The notes under the pieces were generated by a model. That model saw only the letters and a list, made by a program, of their open reading frames with translations. It was not told the DNA's origin and did no database searches. Positions 17,601-27,384 of a stretch of 64,000 nt of DNA are shown here, in pieces (position 1 is the first letter of the stretch; each line of letters opens with the position of its first letter). The stretch spans positions 1 through 64,000 of the forward strand of contig CALWUU010000028.1 in NCBI GenBank assembly GCA_944384835.1, written 5' to 3'. The stretch is from an uncultured Clostridia bacterium (GTDB lineage Bacteria > Bacillota > Clostridia > Oscillospirales > Acutalibacteraceae). The position numbers and the translations under genes are program-made.

Positions 17601-18428
17601 CTAAAGAACCGATTCTGAAGAAAACCATCGTTGTTCTAATTGATTCCGTACTCCGTCTTGTTCTGCCTGCTCTATGGTTTGTTCTACAAACTTGATTTCT
17701 TCTTCATTTCCTCCTGAAAACAATACTACATATCCGCTTGTACCAACAGTCTGAATCGTTTCATCCTGCTTTGACAATAAACGGTACTGGCCGGGTTCTT
17801 GCTTTTGGTAATAAACAGCAGTTTCCTGATCTAAAATCACTGCCTGCACTTTATGAGACTTTAACTGCTGTATCGATTGTGTATTAGATTCTGTTTCAAC
17901 AATTCCTTGCAAAGAATTGCGAAACAGTTGACTTTGTTTTAATTCATAATCTGCAGCTGAGTTTTTTCGCACTGCTACGGTTGCTCCTTCTAAATCTACT
18001 AAAGTTTCAAAATTTTGCTCTGACAAATATAATATTACTTGATCGCTTTCCAAATAGACTGGACTGGATATGATGTTATCCGGCAGTTTTTGCTCGTTTG
18101 GAAATCCGCTCCAGTAACATGCTACCTTTCCTGTCTGCAAATAAGAAAATTCTTGGTTAGGAGGCACCGACACAAATTTAGGCTGTACTCCCATACGGCG
18201 ACATATTTCTCTGGCATAATCTATATCAAATCCGGTGTAAGCTCCGGTTTCATCCACAAAGGCCATCGGGGCCAAATCTTCATTCACCCCAATGACAAGT
18301 TGTTTGCTTTGACTTACATACATACGATCCATAATACCTGTACTGGTAAGACCAAAGCAACCCATTCCTACAAAAGAAGCAACAAAACATATTGCGCATA
18401 CCATAACCACGATTGCCCTTTTTTTCAT
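17601..18428 (-). CDS. Solute-binding protein, amino-acid ABC type (SBP_bac_3)
   Basis: The 275-residue exported protein has a signal or anchor segment (KKRAIVVMVCAICFVASFVG) followed by a bacterial extracellular solute-binding domain: LVIGVNEDLAPMAF, GFDIDYAREICRRMG and LEGATVAVRKNSAADYEL are family-typical. It probably binds a polar amino acid. No permease or ATPase gene is adjacent, so it is an orphan or serves a transporter elsewhere. ATG 18428 is chosen because GGAGG lies 9 nt upstream. Confidence 0.85.
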   Translation of the reverse strand: MKKRAIVVMVCAICFVASFVGMGCFGLTSTGIMDRMYVSQSKQLVIGVNEDLAPMAFVDETGAYTGFDIDYAREICRRMGVQPKFVSVPPNQEFSYLQTGKVACYWSGFPNEQKLPDNIISSPVYLESDQVILYLSEQNFETLVDLEGATVAVRKNSAADYELKQSQLFRNSLQGIVETESNTQSIQQLKSHKVQAVILDQETAVYYQKQEPGQYRLLSKQDETIQTVGTSGYVVLFSGGNEEEIKFVEQTIEQAEQDGVRNQLEQRWFSSESVL

Positions 18429-18666
18429 CAAGCATGACCTCCAATCTACATTGTATATGGGATAATGGCAAAAATTTACATTCCATTATTTACCATTATC
18501 TTACAGGAAGTCATGGGATATAGCAAGGCAAATAAAGCATTTTTCTCTGTAATTTGTAAAACTGTAATATAATGCATATAATCTCATAAAATAGCCGTTT
18601 TCTCAACAAAAAACGCACGATAAAAAAATACAAAAATCTCTTTTTTTCACAAATAGTGACTGAAAA

Positions 18667-18698
18667 AAATCCGACCTGCTACAAAACAGGTCGGATTT
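18667..18698 (-). terminator. Terminator of the cysteine hydrolase gene
   Basis: AAATCCGACCTG pairs with CAGGTCGGATTT. It lies just after the minus-strand gene at 18718-19269, with T-run on that strand. Confidence 0.85.
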
Positions 18699-18717
18699 TT
18701 CTATTCTTCTATTTCGT

Positions 18718-19269
18718 TTATTTTATTTCGTCAGAAGACAATATAATTGCCCCATAAACTGTTTTTAAATACGCAATATCCGTTTCATATTCTTCAGCAG
18801 TAAACGCACTGACACAATCCTTTGGAATATAAATTTGATATCCCCAGCAAAAGGCATCTGCTGCTGTATGACGTACGCAAATGTTGGTGTATAATCCCGT
18901 AATAATCAAATTTTCAATCCCTAATGAAGTAAGAATCCATTGTAAGTCCGTTTGGAAAAAAGCGCTGTAACAATGCTTTGGTATGACATAATCATCTTTC
19001 TGCGGCGCTAATTCCGAAACAATTTCCGCGCCTTCCGTACCCGCAATGGCATGATCTCCCCACAGTTTTAGCTCAGGATCTATTCCCGGCACATGACAGT
19101 CATTACAATAAAACACAGGTGCTCCTTTCTGACGTGCCGACGACAGCAAAGATTGTATCGGAGGTACAATGGCTCTGGACTGTTCCCAAGACAACTCTCC
19201 TTTTACAAAATCATTGAGCATATCTACAACAATAACTGCTGTTTTACTGTGAAAAAGAGACTGTTCCAT
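18718..19269 (-). CDS. Cysteine hydrolase, nicotinamidase/isochorismatase family
   Basis: The 183-residue protein has the catalytic triad of the family: Asp in VVDMLNDF, Lys in IPKHCYSAF, and Cys in TNICVRHTA. The NDCH and WGDHAIAGTEGAEI segments match the metal-binding and substrate region of nicotinamidases, so deamidation of nicotinamide in NAD salvage is the best guess. A related ureidohydrolase role is possible. The start at 19269 (MEQSLF) has GGAGG 8 nt upstream; longer starts have none. Confidence 0.85.
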   Translation of the reverse strand: MEQSLFHSKTAVIVVDMLNDFVKGELSWEQSRAIVPPIQSLLSSARQKGAPVFYCNDCHVPGIDPELKLWGDHAIAGTEGAEIVSELAPQKDDYVIPKHCYSAFFQTDLQWILTSLGIENLIITGLYTNICVRHTAADAFCWGYQIYIPKDCVSAFTAEEYETDIAYLKTVYGAIILSSDEIK

Positions 19270-19351
19270 CGTTTTAACCTCCAATAAATAATTCAACAAT
19301 GTAATCATACCATATTTTATTTCAACAAGATTGTGTCATATCTTCTATATG

Positions 19352-19391
19352 ATATAAAAAGACCACTTTAGCACAAGTGATCTTTTTATAT
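19352..19391. terminator. Terminator between two minus-strand genes
   Basis: AAAAAGACCACTT pairs with AAGTGATCTTTTT around a 6-nt loop, downstream of the surface-protein gene. Confidence 0.75.
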
Positions 19392-19407
19392 TATTGCTTA
19401 TGATAAA

Positions 19408-21056
19408 TTATTTTGCTTTTTTCTTGCTGACCAAGAACAGAGTACCTGCAATGGCACCTGATATTGCAATTGCCAGTGAAGACCACAAAACTACATGATT
19501 ACTGTCCCCAGTTTGCGGAGAAACAGTATTGCTGCCAGATGTACCTGTCGCTTGTGCCCCAACAGTAACTGTGTGGATACTTCGCCATCTGTGTATACCA
19601 TTGTTAGTGTATGTGTACCCTCCGCTAAACCATTCAAATAAGATGCATTTAACGTTACTACTGTACTGCCGCTTACTGCTGTATAGTTTTCCGTCCCTAC
19701 TTCTGTTCCATCTACTTTAATCCCTGTAAATTTGGTAAAGTCGCCGTTTGATGCAATTGTTAATCCTTCTGTATTGCCTTTGTTCCAAACAGCATTGGCG
19801 CCTTGTATGATTTCATAACCAGTCGTTACAGATGCTTCAACCGGTTTCACTGTAAACGTTACCTCAGTTGGATCTGCAACCAAATTAAGCAAACTATCTT
19901 CTTTTACTTCTACAGCATAAGTATTGTTACCAACAATTTCATAGCCTTCAGGAGCCTCAACTGATTCAATACCGCTGCCTACATTCAGGTAAGATTTTTC
20001 ATAGCTTAACTCCGGTAATAAAGTTCCGTCTTCCAAAGCAAATTGAATGTTAACGGTTGCTACGCTTTTAGCCACTACAATTTCCACATTTGGCACAGTA
20101 GCTTGCCATTGACCGTTAATATACTCTAAGCTGGTAGGATAGAACCAATCTTCACCAGGATGGGCAGGGGGAATAGCTCTATATCCATATGGCAATATAA
20201 TATTGTCTCTTTCATACACACCAATATCATCAAAGAAAATATCTCCTCCGCCTGCAATAGGGTTTCCTGCTAGGTCAACATAGGTTACCTGAAAAGAAAC
20301 CGTAGTTGGATCAACAGTTGGCTGCACATAAAAGTTAACAATATTCACATCTGCTGTCAATTGTCCGCCATCATTTGTAACATTTACTTCTTGTGAATTT
20401 GCCGCAGCATCTACCAATTCATAGCCCAGATTTTCATAGTTGGCTGCTTGGGCATTAATGGTATGAGTTCCTTCTGCTAAGTATTGTGTTTCTTCATAAA
20501 TAATATTATCGCCGTATACACCATTGTAAACATATCTTACAGATACCCCAACAGAACTTGGATCTTTTTTAAAGTTTGCAGTAACTTGATACTCTAAATG
20601 CTCCTGACCTTGTGCAAAGTCTTGCAGAACTACATAATTAACCCTTAAGGTTGGGTCATTTGCATCATATGCTGCGCTTCCGTCTGAATTAGTAAATGCC
20701 AGCTGACCTGCATCATCTTGATACGCAGCCCCTAATTCCTGCCGTGATCCGTCTTGTTTTACAAGAAAAAGATTTACGGTCCAACTGTCAAATAAGTAGC
20801 CCACTGGGCTTTCAGCTTGATATTTGATATAATCCCCTGCAACTGTCATACCATTTCCTGTCATCTGCGCATCAAGCTGCTTAATGTTACCATTGCATTC
20901 TGTATTGTCTAGATTAATTACTTCCAACGCTACAGATGCGTTCTCCCTTGGCACAGTTGGAATCACTTTTGCTAATGCCGGAACTGCACAAACGGCAAAA
21001 GCAAATACGCAAGTGACCAACGCGGCCAACACTTTTTTGTTTTCATTTCTAATCAT
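19408..21056 (-). pseudogene. Sortase-anchored surface protein, frameshifted before the anchor
   Basis: A signal peptide (KKVLAALVTCVFAFAVCAVP to ALA) is followed by repeated beta domains of MucBP type (about residues 170-390) and a CBM_X2-like domain (AVWNKGNTEGLTIASNGDF, GTHTLTMVYTDGE). The annotated frame stops at 19491 with an unrelated tail. One missing base near 19573-19580 (TCCACACAG) explains this: the next frame continues as VTVGAQATGTSGSN, then SPQTGD, a membrane helix and KKKAK, ending at the TAA at 19408-19410. So the gene would encode a complete wall-anchored protein if one base were added. This could be real inactivation, phase variation, or a sequencing error. Confidence 0.85.
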
Positions 21057-21270
21057 TCCTCCTGCATAAATATATTTTTAACATTGTTTTTTGTATTCTT
21101 TTATACGCAAAACAATTGTTAAATCCCCTTTTTATATCTATGTTCTGCCGGTAATAAGAGATTACTTTTCTTGCTAACTTGGTATATCAACAAATAATAG
21201 TACGGCAAAACAGAATGATTTGTTTGATACGTCATTAACACTAAGATAAACTGCCTAAAAATATTATCTA

Positions 21271-21936
21271 TCAACCTTTTCCAGGTTCACGTGACAAATA
21301 ATCCCACATATCTGAACTATACGGCTGTTCCATAGGAAAGGTAATATTCAAATCTGTTAACTCCAGTGCTTTATCCCCTTCCATGCAATAATAAACATTT
21401 AAGCCGGTAGGATCACCTAAATTGGAGTCAATTGTATTATTTTGCAGTGTTTTTTGAATGCTGTCCAAAATTGTTCTGTCTAATTGTTCCGCGTCATACA
21501 TATGAAACTCATCTTTTTGCTGTTCCGGTGGTCCTGTAAACAACGCGCACTCTTTTGCAAAGGATACTGTGATTCCGCCTTTGCCAGAGGTTGTAATATC
21601 TGCCAATGTTAAATTCCAACCGGTTGTATCCGCAATTGCCTGAATTAACAGAGCAGGTGTCGGATCCTCTGAAAATGTGTAGGGATACTCCTTAAACTGA
21701 CCATTAGCACCAATATACAAGGTAGCTGTTACGTTCTTACTGTCTGATGCTGTGGTAGATTCAGTCTGTCCGGATGAGACAGGCACATCTGTATTTTGAG
21801 TATGGCTGCCGGTTTCACTTTGCACATTAGAGGTATTCGTATCCGACTGGGAAGAACTTGATTGCTGAGAGCAGCCTACTCCCATTGCCAATACCAAAGC
21901 ACATACTGTTGCACATAAAATTACTTTCTTTTTCAA
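21271..21936 (-). CDS. Lipoprotein of unknown function
   Basis: The 221-residue product begins at TTG 21936 behind AAGGGGAAAG. The signal (KKKVILCATVCALVLAMG) ends in a lipobox AMGVGC, so a lipid-anchored Cys is likely. A Ser/Thr/Gln-rich linker follows, then a folded domain (VTATLYIGANGQFKEYPYTF, GKGGITVSFAKECALF) whose strand order recalls GerMN-type domains, but the match is weak. A role at the outer face of the membrane is inferred. The ORF could be extended upstream, but only this start gives a normal lipoprotein signal. Confidence 0.8.
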   Translation of the reverse strand: MKKKVILCATVCALVLAMGVGCSQQSSSSQSDTNTSNVQSETGSHTQNTDVPVSSGQTESTTASDSKNVTATLYIGANGQFKEYPYTFSEDPTPALLIQAIADTTGWNLTLADITTSGKGGITVSFAKECALFTGPPEQQKDEFHMYDAEQLDRTILDSIQKTLQNNTIDSNLGDPTGLNVYYCMEGDKALELTDLNITFPMEQPYSSDMWDYLSREPGKG

Positions 21937-22255
21937 AAAAACTTTCCCCTTTCTCCTGAAATGTAAAGCCTTCAAGTAACAATAAATTAATTGCAATATG
22001 CAATTAATTTTCATTGTTTTTTTTAAAAATTTGTTGAATTCTTATAATAAAATTATAAACGAAAGCAAATCAAATTACTAGTTGTTTAAACTATTTCAAT
22101 ATAAAATAAAATGTGGTATTTTTATGCAAAATTACAATATATCCCAATATTCAAATAAAGTGTTTGTATACCTTAAAAACTCAGTCATATTACTTTTTAA
22201 CATCTCAATATCAAAATAATGTGACCTAAAGAAAAAGTTGCAGCTTATAAAACAA
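21937..22255. other. AT-rich intergenic region
   Basis: Very AT-rich leader and promoter region of the lipoprotein gene. No gene, RNA or strong repeat is seen before the tRNA terminator. Confidence 0.4.
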
Positions 22256-22291
22256 AAAACGGAGCAAGCAAAAAAATGCTTGCTCCGTTTT
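22256..22291 (-). terminator. Terminator of tRNA-Arg(ACG)
   Basis: AAAACGGAGCAAGCA pairs with TGCTTGCTCCGTTTT, immediately after the tRNA CCA on the minus strand, with a T-run. Confidence 0.9.
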
Positions 22292-22367
22292 GGCGTGCCT
22301 GAAGGGATTCGAACCCCTGACCTTTTGGTTCGTAGCCAAACACTCTATCCAGCTGAGCTACAGGCAC
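22291..22367 (-). tRNA. tRNA-Arg (anticodon ACG)
   Basis: Cloverleaf with acceptor GTGCCTG/CAGGCAC, anticodon stem TTTGG/CCAAA, loop CTACGAA (anticodon ACG, read as inosine), T loop TTCGAAT, discriminator G and encoded CCA. Confidence 0.96.
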
Positions 22368-22746
22368 AAATTGTTTGCTGATATAAACTGCCTAACTATA
22401 ATATCATAATCAATATAAAAAGACAAGTCTTTTTTTCAGCAAGACATATTTTTTCTATTTTTATAAATATTTTCTGTAACATTCAAAAATTTTTATGCAA
22501 AATGTTTTATCTGCTTTCTATAATAAAATTAAGTCCTATACTAAGAAAAATACCATATATAAGCAAACTGACTGCACCGCATAAATATAACATATGAATC
22601 AGATTCTGTTTGAATATGCATAGAATAAGAAAATCCGCAATACATACAACAACGCTGATTCATTGCATATTTTGCCGGTTACCGGTGAATTTCCGAATAT
22701 TGCTGCCGGTAACATGGATAGAACACTATAACGGTTCCAATCCTCT

Positions 22747-22863
22747 TCAAACCAAATTGGTCAGGAAATTTCCCATTGCAGCCATTTGTCCCAGTGCAAA
22801 CTTATCCTGTAATTTTCCACACTTCCCCAAATACTGCTGGCTCGTTTCCTGAAATGTAGCACT
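22747..22863 (-). pseudogene. Possible C-terminal gene remnant
   Basis: A 38-codon open segment without a start codon. Its translation (TFQETSQQYLGKCGKLQDKF, then ALGQMAAMGNFLTNLV) has ordinary amphipathic-helix composition and looks like the end of a lost gene. It is short, so chance is a real alternative. Confidence 0.3.
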
Positions 22864-22887
22864 TCATCAAATACGTATGCATACAAA

Positions 22888-22918
22888 AAAAGAGCAGACA
22901 TTCCGGTGTCTGCTCTTT
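22888..22918 (-). terminator. Additional terminator beyond the tRNA cluster
   Basis: AAAAGAGCAGACA pairs with TGTCTGCTCTTT, with a T-run on the minus strand. It lies about 60 nt past the tRNA-Tyr terminator. Confidence 0.75.
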
Positions 22919-22978
22919 GGAAGGGGCAAATGATTTAGATGCTGCCCTCATCCCAAGCGTCCCGACCAAACAAAAGAA

Positions 22979-23009
22979 AAAAGTCTGAACGTAAATTCCG
23001 TTCAGACTT
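22979..23009 (-). terminator. Terminator of the tRNA Pro-Thr-Tyr operon
   Basis: AAGTCTGAACG pairs with CGTTCAGACTT, followed on the minus strand by TTTTTTCTTTT. Confidence 0.88.
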
Positions 23010-23013
23010 AGTC

Positions 23014-23098
23014 TGGTGGGAGAAGATGGATTCGAACCATCGAAGCATGACGCAACAGATTTACAGTCTGCCCCCTTTGGCCACTCGGGAATTCTCCC
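23014..23098 (-). tRNA. tRNA-Tyr (anticodon GTA)
   Basis: Acceptor GGGAGAA/TTCTCCC, anticodon stem CAGA/TCTG with loop CTGTAAA (GTA), a long class II variable arm, T loop TTCGAAT and encoded CCA. Confidence 0.96.
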
Positions 23099-23102
23099 CT
23101 AT

Positions 23103-23178
23103 TGGAGCTGGTGGACGGACTTGAACCCCCGACCTGCTGATTACAAATCAGCTGCTCTACCAACTGAGCTACACCAGC
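23103..23178 (-). tRNA. tRNA-Thr (anticodon TGT)
   Basis: Acceptor GCTGGTG/CACCAGC, anticodon stem GCTGA/TCAGC with loop TTTGTAA (TGT), T loop TTCAAGT, encoded CCA. Confidence 0.96.
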
Positions 23179-23252
23179 GTATTGCTACGATTGTGATTAT
23201 ATCACTAACCGCAGAATGTGTCAATGTCTAGACACAGATTACCTTACGGTAA

Positions 23253-23329
23253 TGGTCGAGGTGACAGGGTTCGAACCTGCGGCATCTTGGTCCCAAACCA
23301 AGCACTCTACCAAACTGAGCTACACCTCG
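23253..23329 (-). tRNA. tRNA-Pro (anticodon TGG)
   Basis: Acceptor CGAGGTG/CACCTCG, anticodon stem CTTGG/CCAAG with loop TTTGGGA (TGG), T loop TTCGAAC, encoded CCA. First gene of the Pro-Thr-Tyr transcript. Confidence 0.96.
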
Positions 23330-23527
23330 ATTTATGTTGCAATAGCCATCTGCTTTTGAACTCGCCTGTTGATTATATCGCATATTAAACGTTTCGTCAA
23401 CCCCCTTTTTTTAAAATTTTATATAAAACTGTGTTTTTTTATGTTTTATTATGCTTTACTGCTTGCAAGTAACGTTTTGAAATGGTAAACTATAGGAATG
23501 CTACACTTGTCTTTTGGGGGCGAAATA

Positions 23528-23965
23528 TTGGACAAACTAAGCAAATCTATCAGAAAAATCATTAATAAAGAAACTATTTTATATCTTGTATTCGGCGTAC
23601 TTACTACCATTTTGAATATTGCTATCTGCGGACTGCTTTATGATATTTTGCATTGGGACGTTATTGTTGCAACCGTCATAGCATGGATTGCTGCGGTAGT
23701 ATTCGCATTCATTACCAATAAATTATTTGTATTTAACAGTAAAACCACTGATAAAAAGCTATTACTGAAAGAAACTGTTTCTTTTTTAATTGCCCGTTTG
23801 ATTTCACTGGGATTTGATGTTCTGATTACATGGCTGATGGTAGATGTCGGCGGCATAAATGTATGGGTGACAAAAGTGGTTTCAAATATTGTCGTTGTCA
23901 TTTTAAATTATATTTTCAGCAAATTATTTATATTTAATCATAAACAGCATACAAAACAAAAGTAA
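23528..23965 (+). CDS. GtrA family membrane protein
   Basis: The 145-residue protein has four transmembrane helices and the GtrA/DPMS-associated pattern: LVFGVLTTILNIAICGLLY, a FAFITNKLFVF segment after helix 2, and NYIFSKLFIFNHK at the end. GtrA proteins are thought to flip or help transfer prenyl-linked sugars in envelope polysaccharide assembly. TTG 23528 with GGGGG upstream is preferred over ATG 23498, which lies close to a promoter-like TTGCAA-17-TAAACT. The gene precedes glyQS by 18 nt and may be co-transcribed. Confidence 0.85.
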   Translation: MDKLSKSIRKIINKETILYLVFGVLTTILNIAICGLLYDILHWDVIVATVIAWIAAVVFAFITNKLFVFNSKTTDKKLLLKETVSFLIARLISLGFDVLITWLMVDVGGINVWVTKVVSNIVVVILNYIFSKLFIFNHKQHTKQK

Positions 23966-23983
23966 GCGTGGAGGAAAATAAAT

Positions 23984-25357
23984 ATGTTGAACAGCGAAAA
24001 AACCATGGAAAAAATTGTGGCTCTTTGCAAAAACAGAGGCTATGTGTATCAAGGTTCGGAAATTTACGGAGGACTATCCAACACTTGGGACTATGGACCT
24101 TTGGGTGTTGAATTCAAAAACAATGTAAAAAAAGCATGGTTAAAAAAATTCGTACAGGAAAGTCCTTATAATGTAGGACTTGATTCCGCTATTTTAATGA
24201 ATCCGCAGGTTTGGGTTGCTTCCGGACACGTGGGAGGATTTTCTGATCCTCTTATGGACTGCCGTGATTGTAAAACACGCCACCGTGCGGACAAATTAAT
24301 TGAAGAGGTCGGCGGTGACGCAAATGGTATGACCTTTGAGGAAATGGCTGACTATATTCGCGAACATAAAGTGGCCTGCCCTGCTTGCGGTTCTACCAAT
24401 TTTACAGATATTCGTAAATTTAATCTAATGTTTAAAACATTCCAAGGCGTAACGGAAGATGCAAAAAATGAAATCTATCTGCGTCCCGAAACAGCTCAAG
24501 GTATTTTTGTAAACTTTGCAAATATTCAGCGTACCACACGTCGCAAACTTCCTTTCGGCGTAGCGCAAATCGGAAAATCCTTCCGTAACGAAATTACTCC
24601 AGGCAACTTTGTTTTCCGTACTCGCGAATTTGAACAAATGGAACTGGAGTTCTTCTGCAAACCGGGCACTGACCTTGACTGGTTCTATTATTGGAAAGAT
24701 TACTGCAAACAATTCATTTTGAATTTGGGTATTGCAGAAGAAAACATTCGTTTGCGTGACCATAGCGCTGAAGAGCTGTCATTTTACTCCACTGCTACAA
24801 CCGATATCGAATTTTTATTCCCATTCGGCTGGGGTGAACTATGGGGTATTGCAGACAGAACAAACTACGACCTCACACAGCATCAAACACATTCCGGCAA
24901 AAGCCTGGAATATTTTGACCCTGAAACAAACGAGCGTTACATTCCTTATGTCATTGAACCATCTTTGGGCGCTGACCGTATTGCACTTGCATTTTTATGT
25001 GACGCTTACGATGAAGAAGTCATTGACGAAAAAGACACCCGTATCGTGCTGAGACTGCATCCGTTTCTTGCTCCGTATAAAGCAGCTATTTTGCCTCTTT
25101 CCAAAAAATTAGGTGAAAAAGCCGAAGAAGTCCGCGCAATGTTATCAAAACACTTTATGGTGGAATATGACGATGCAGGCTCCATTGGTAAACGTTACCG
25201 CAGACAGGACGAAATTGGTACTCCTTTCTGTATTACTTACGATTTTGACAGTTTAGAGGATCAATGCGTTACTGTCCGTGACCGTGATACCATGCAGCAA
25301 GAACGTATTGCAATTGATGACTTGGTGGCTTACATTAATAAAAAATTAGAGTTTTAA
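23984..25357 (+). CDS. glyQS: Glycyl-tRNA synthetase (alpha2 type)
   Basis: This class II synthetase (457 residues) charges tRNA-Gly and is the homodimeric form. Landmarks: [20 protein letters not shown] at the N-terminus, a zinc-type insertion with CRDC and CPACG, motif 2 around [11 protein letters not shown] and [14 protein letters not shown], motif 3 [12 protein letters not shown], and a C-terminal anticodon-binding domain. AGGAGG-like GTGGAGG precedes ATG. No T-box leader is visible; gtrA lies just upstream. Confidence 0.96.
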   Translation: MLNSEKTMEKIVALCKNRGYVYQGSEIYGGLSNTWDYGPLGVEFKNNVKKAWLKKFVQESPYNVGLDSAILMNPQVWVASGHVGGFSDPLMDCRDCKTRHRADKLIEEVGGDANGMTFEEMADYIREHKVACPACGSTNFTDIRKFNLMFKTFQGVTEDAKNEIYLRPETAQGIFVNFANIQRTTRRKLPFGVAQIGKSFRNEITPGNFVFRTREFEQMELEFFCKPGTDLDWFYYWKDYCKQFILNLGIAEENIRLRDHSAEELSFYSTATTDIEFLFPFGWGELWGIADRTNYDLTQHQTHSGKSLEYFDPETNERYIPYVIEPSLGADRIALAFLCDAYDEEVIDEKDTRIVLRLHPFLAPYKAAILPLSKKLGEKAEEVRAMLSKHFMVEYDDAGSIGKRYRRQDEIGTPFCITYDFDSLEDQCVTVRDRDTMQQERIAIDDLVAYINKKLEF

Positions 25358-25481
25358 TTTATCAAGAGACTTTTATATAAAAGTCTCTTTTCTTTTTTCA
25401 TCGTATTAAAGGCAGGAAAAGTTATTTACGCAAGATACACCATGTGATAAAATAAAGACTATAAACAAAGAGGTGACTTTT

Positions 25482-26207
25482 ATGCCAAGATTTTTCATCA
25501 ACGAATCTCCGGACAAGCAAGCGATTATTACAGGAGAAGACAGCAAGCATATTGCAAAATCTTTACGTATGAAGGTCGGAGAATCTTTAATTTTGTGCAA
25601 CGGACAAGGTACGGATTATCACTGCACCATTTCCTCTATAGATGAACACCAGATTGTCGTATCTGTAAACAGTTCTGTTCCTACGGTCAGCGAACCCACT
25701 GTATCTGTAACGCTGTATCAAGGGCTTCCCAAATCAGATAAAATGGACAGTATTGTACAAAAGGCAGTAGAAATGGGCGTTACCCGTATTGTACCCGTAT
25801 TAACACAACGGTGCGTATCACGTCCCGACCAAAAATCTGCTCAAAAAAAGGTAGAACGCTGGCAAAAAATTTCTGCTGAAGCTGCAAAACAATGCGGCAG
25901 AGGTATACTTCCTCCCGTAAGCCCCGTAACGGACTTTTCATCTGCACTGGGACAAGCTGTTTTGGAAAGCTCTGTTCTCTTTTTCTACGAAGGCGGAGGG
26001 CAGTCTTTGCAGCAGTGTATTGACCCTTCCTGTAAAACATATTCTATTTTTATTGGACCTGAAGGTGGATTTGCAGAGGAGGAGGTACAGCATGCACTGA
26101 ATTTAGGAGTAAAAAAAGCAACCTTAGGACCACGTATTTTAAGAACAGAAACAGCGCCTATTGCTGCGTTAGCGGCAATTATGCTGACAACAGGTAATAT
26201 GACATAA
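25482..26207 (+). CDS. rsmE: 16S rRNA (uracil1498-N3)-methyltransferase
   Basis: RsmE (241 residues) methylates U1498 of 16S rRNA. PRFFIN at the start, DSKHIAKSLRMKVG in the PUA-like domain, and the SPOUT knot (IGPEGGFAEEEV, LGPRILRTETAPIAAL) are diagnostic. ATG 25482 is used because AGAGGTGA precedes it; GTG 25473 overlaps that site. The SDR gene follows by 19 nt. Confidence 0.95.
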   Translation: MPRFFINESPDKQAIITGEDSKHIAKSLRMKVGESLILCNGQGTDYHCTISSIDEHQIVVSVNSSVPTVSEPTVSVTLYQGLPKSDKMDSIVQKAVEMGVTRIVPVLTQRCVSRPDQKSAQKKVERWQKISAEAAKQCGRGILPPVSPVTDFSSALGQAVLESSVLFFYEGGGQSLQQCIDPSCKTYSIFIGPEGGFAEEEVQHALNLGVKKATLGPRILRTETAPIAALAAIMLTTGNMT

Positions 26208-26226
26208 CCCTTCAGGAGGTGTTTTT

Positions 26227-26970
26227 ATGATTTATCCCACCGCACTGGTAACCGGCGGTTCCCGCGGTATTGGAAAAGCGATTGTACAGCAATTATTTGA
26301 GCAAGGTTACAATGTAGCCATTAATTATTTCCGCAGTGAAGCCTGTGCAGTAGAACTTGCCGCAGAGTTAAACAAGCATTCCCTTGGAAATACTGCAATT
26401 GCAATTTGCGCAGATGTGTCTGACGCTTCTCAAGTAGAAATTATGTTTGAGGAAACAAAAAAGCATTTGGGTACTGTTTCTTTACTGGTAAACAATACAG
26501 GCATTTCCCAGCAGAAATTATTTACAGATATTACAGAAGCAGAATGGGACGCTATGTTTGCAGTAAATGTAAAGAGCATGTTCTTATGCTGCCGGCAGGC
26601 ATTAACGGATATGATTCACAACAAAAATGGAAAAATCATTAATATTTCTTCTATGTGGGGGCAAGTAGGAGCTTCTTGTGAAGTTCATTATTCAGCTTCC
26701 AAAGCAGCTGTAATCGGTTTTACAAAAGCGCTGGCAAAAGAAGTAGGACCCTCCCGTATTCAGGTAAACTGCGTAGCACCCGGCGTGATAAAAACTGCTA
26801 TGAACAGCCATTTGGATAAGAAAACTATGGAGCTGTTAAAAGAAGAAACTCCTTTGGGAGTAATTGGAACAACCGAAGATGTTGCCCACATGGTAGGATT
26901 TTTAGCTTCGGACCATTCTGATTTTATTACAGGCCAAGTATTTGGCATTAACGGCGGTATGGTGATTTAA
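26227..26970 (+). CDS. SDR-family oxidoreductase (FabG-like)
   Basis: A 247-residue classical short-chain dehydrogenase. TGGSRGIGKAI binds the cofactor, LVNNTGIS carries the structural Asn, and ISSMWGQVG with YSASKAAV gives the Ser-Tyr-Lys catalytic set. It resembles 3-oxoacyl-ACP reductases, but with no fatty-acid genes nearby the substrate is open. CAGGAGG precedes ATG. Confidence 0.9.
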   Translation: MIYPTALVTGGSRGIGKAIVQQLFEQGYNVAINYFRSEACAVELAAELNKHSLGNTAIAICADVSDASQVEIMFEETKKHLGTVSLLVNNTGISQQKLFTDITEAEWDAMFAVNVKSMFLCCRQALTDMIHNKNGKIINISSMWGQVGASCEVHYSASKAAVIGFTKALAKEVGPSRIQVNCVAPGVIKTAMNSHLDKKTMELLKEETPLGVIGTTEDVAHMVGFLASDHSDFITGQVFGINGGMVI

Positions 26971-27051
26971 CCAAATTGCAAATGATAAAAAGCATGGCGC
27001 CACATTTGTGAGCACCTATATGTTTAAAAAATTTAAAATGGAGGAATTCTC

Positions 27052-27333
27052 ATGATTACCATCAACGTACTATTAAAAGTCAAAGCGGAAAAAGAACAAG
27101 ACTATCTGGCATTTTTAGAAGATATGGTGCAAAAATCCCGTCAGGATGAAGGTTGTTTATTTTATGACCATTTTCGTAATGTAAATTATCACAACGAATA
27201 TATCATTGTAGAAAATTGGGCTGATGATGAAAGTGTGGAAAAACATAATGAAACCGCACATTTAAAAAACTTTTTAGAAAAAATTCCTGCATATTTAGAA
27301 AAAGAACTTGAACTAAAAATCAGCCGCAGCTAG
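27052..27333 (+). CDS. Antibiotic biosynthesis monooxygenase-domain protein (YgiN-like)
   Basis: A 93-residue ferredoxin-like ABM domain: ITINVLLKVKAEKEQDYLAF, SRQDEGCLFYDHF and VENWADDESVEKH. Members are small oxygenases or quinol-modifying proteins, some without known activity. ATGGAGG precedes the start. It follows the SDR gene, perhaps on the same transcript. Confidence 0.85.
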   Translation: MITINVLLKVKAEKEQDYLAFLEDMVQKSRQDEGCLFYDHFRNVNYHNEYIIVENWADDESVEKHNETAHLKNFLEKIPAYLEKELELKISRS

Positions 27334-27351
27334 ACACTTTTCTTGTATGAT

Positions 27352-27384
27352 AAAAAATCCCCTCCGCAGCGGAGGGGATTTTTT
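27352..27384. terminator. Bidirectional terminator between the ABM gene and pckG
   Basis: AAAAAATCCCCTCCGC and GCGGAGGGGATTTTTT form a perfect hairpin between convergent genes; the right T-run touches the pckG stop. Confidence 0.92.

Larger units (their letters stand above)
22368..22978. other. Intergenic region with gene remnant
   Basis: Between two tRNA transcripts. It holds a terminator at 22888-22918 and a short minus-strand open segment at 22747-22863. Otherwise no gene is supported; the 80-codon plus-strand ORF at 22610-22852 looks like the shadow of that segment. Confidence 0.45.

Noticed and set aside
22610-22852. 80-codon plus-strand ORF between tRNAs
   Set aside because: No ribosome site and atypical composition; it is opposite a more protein-like segment.
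23330-23983. T-box or riboswitch before glyQS
   Set aside because: The gene directly follows gtrA by 18 nt, and no T-box core or glycine-aptamer motif is visible upstream.
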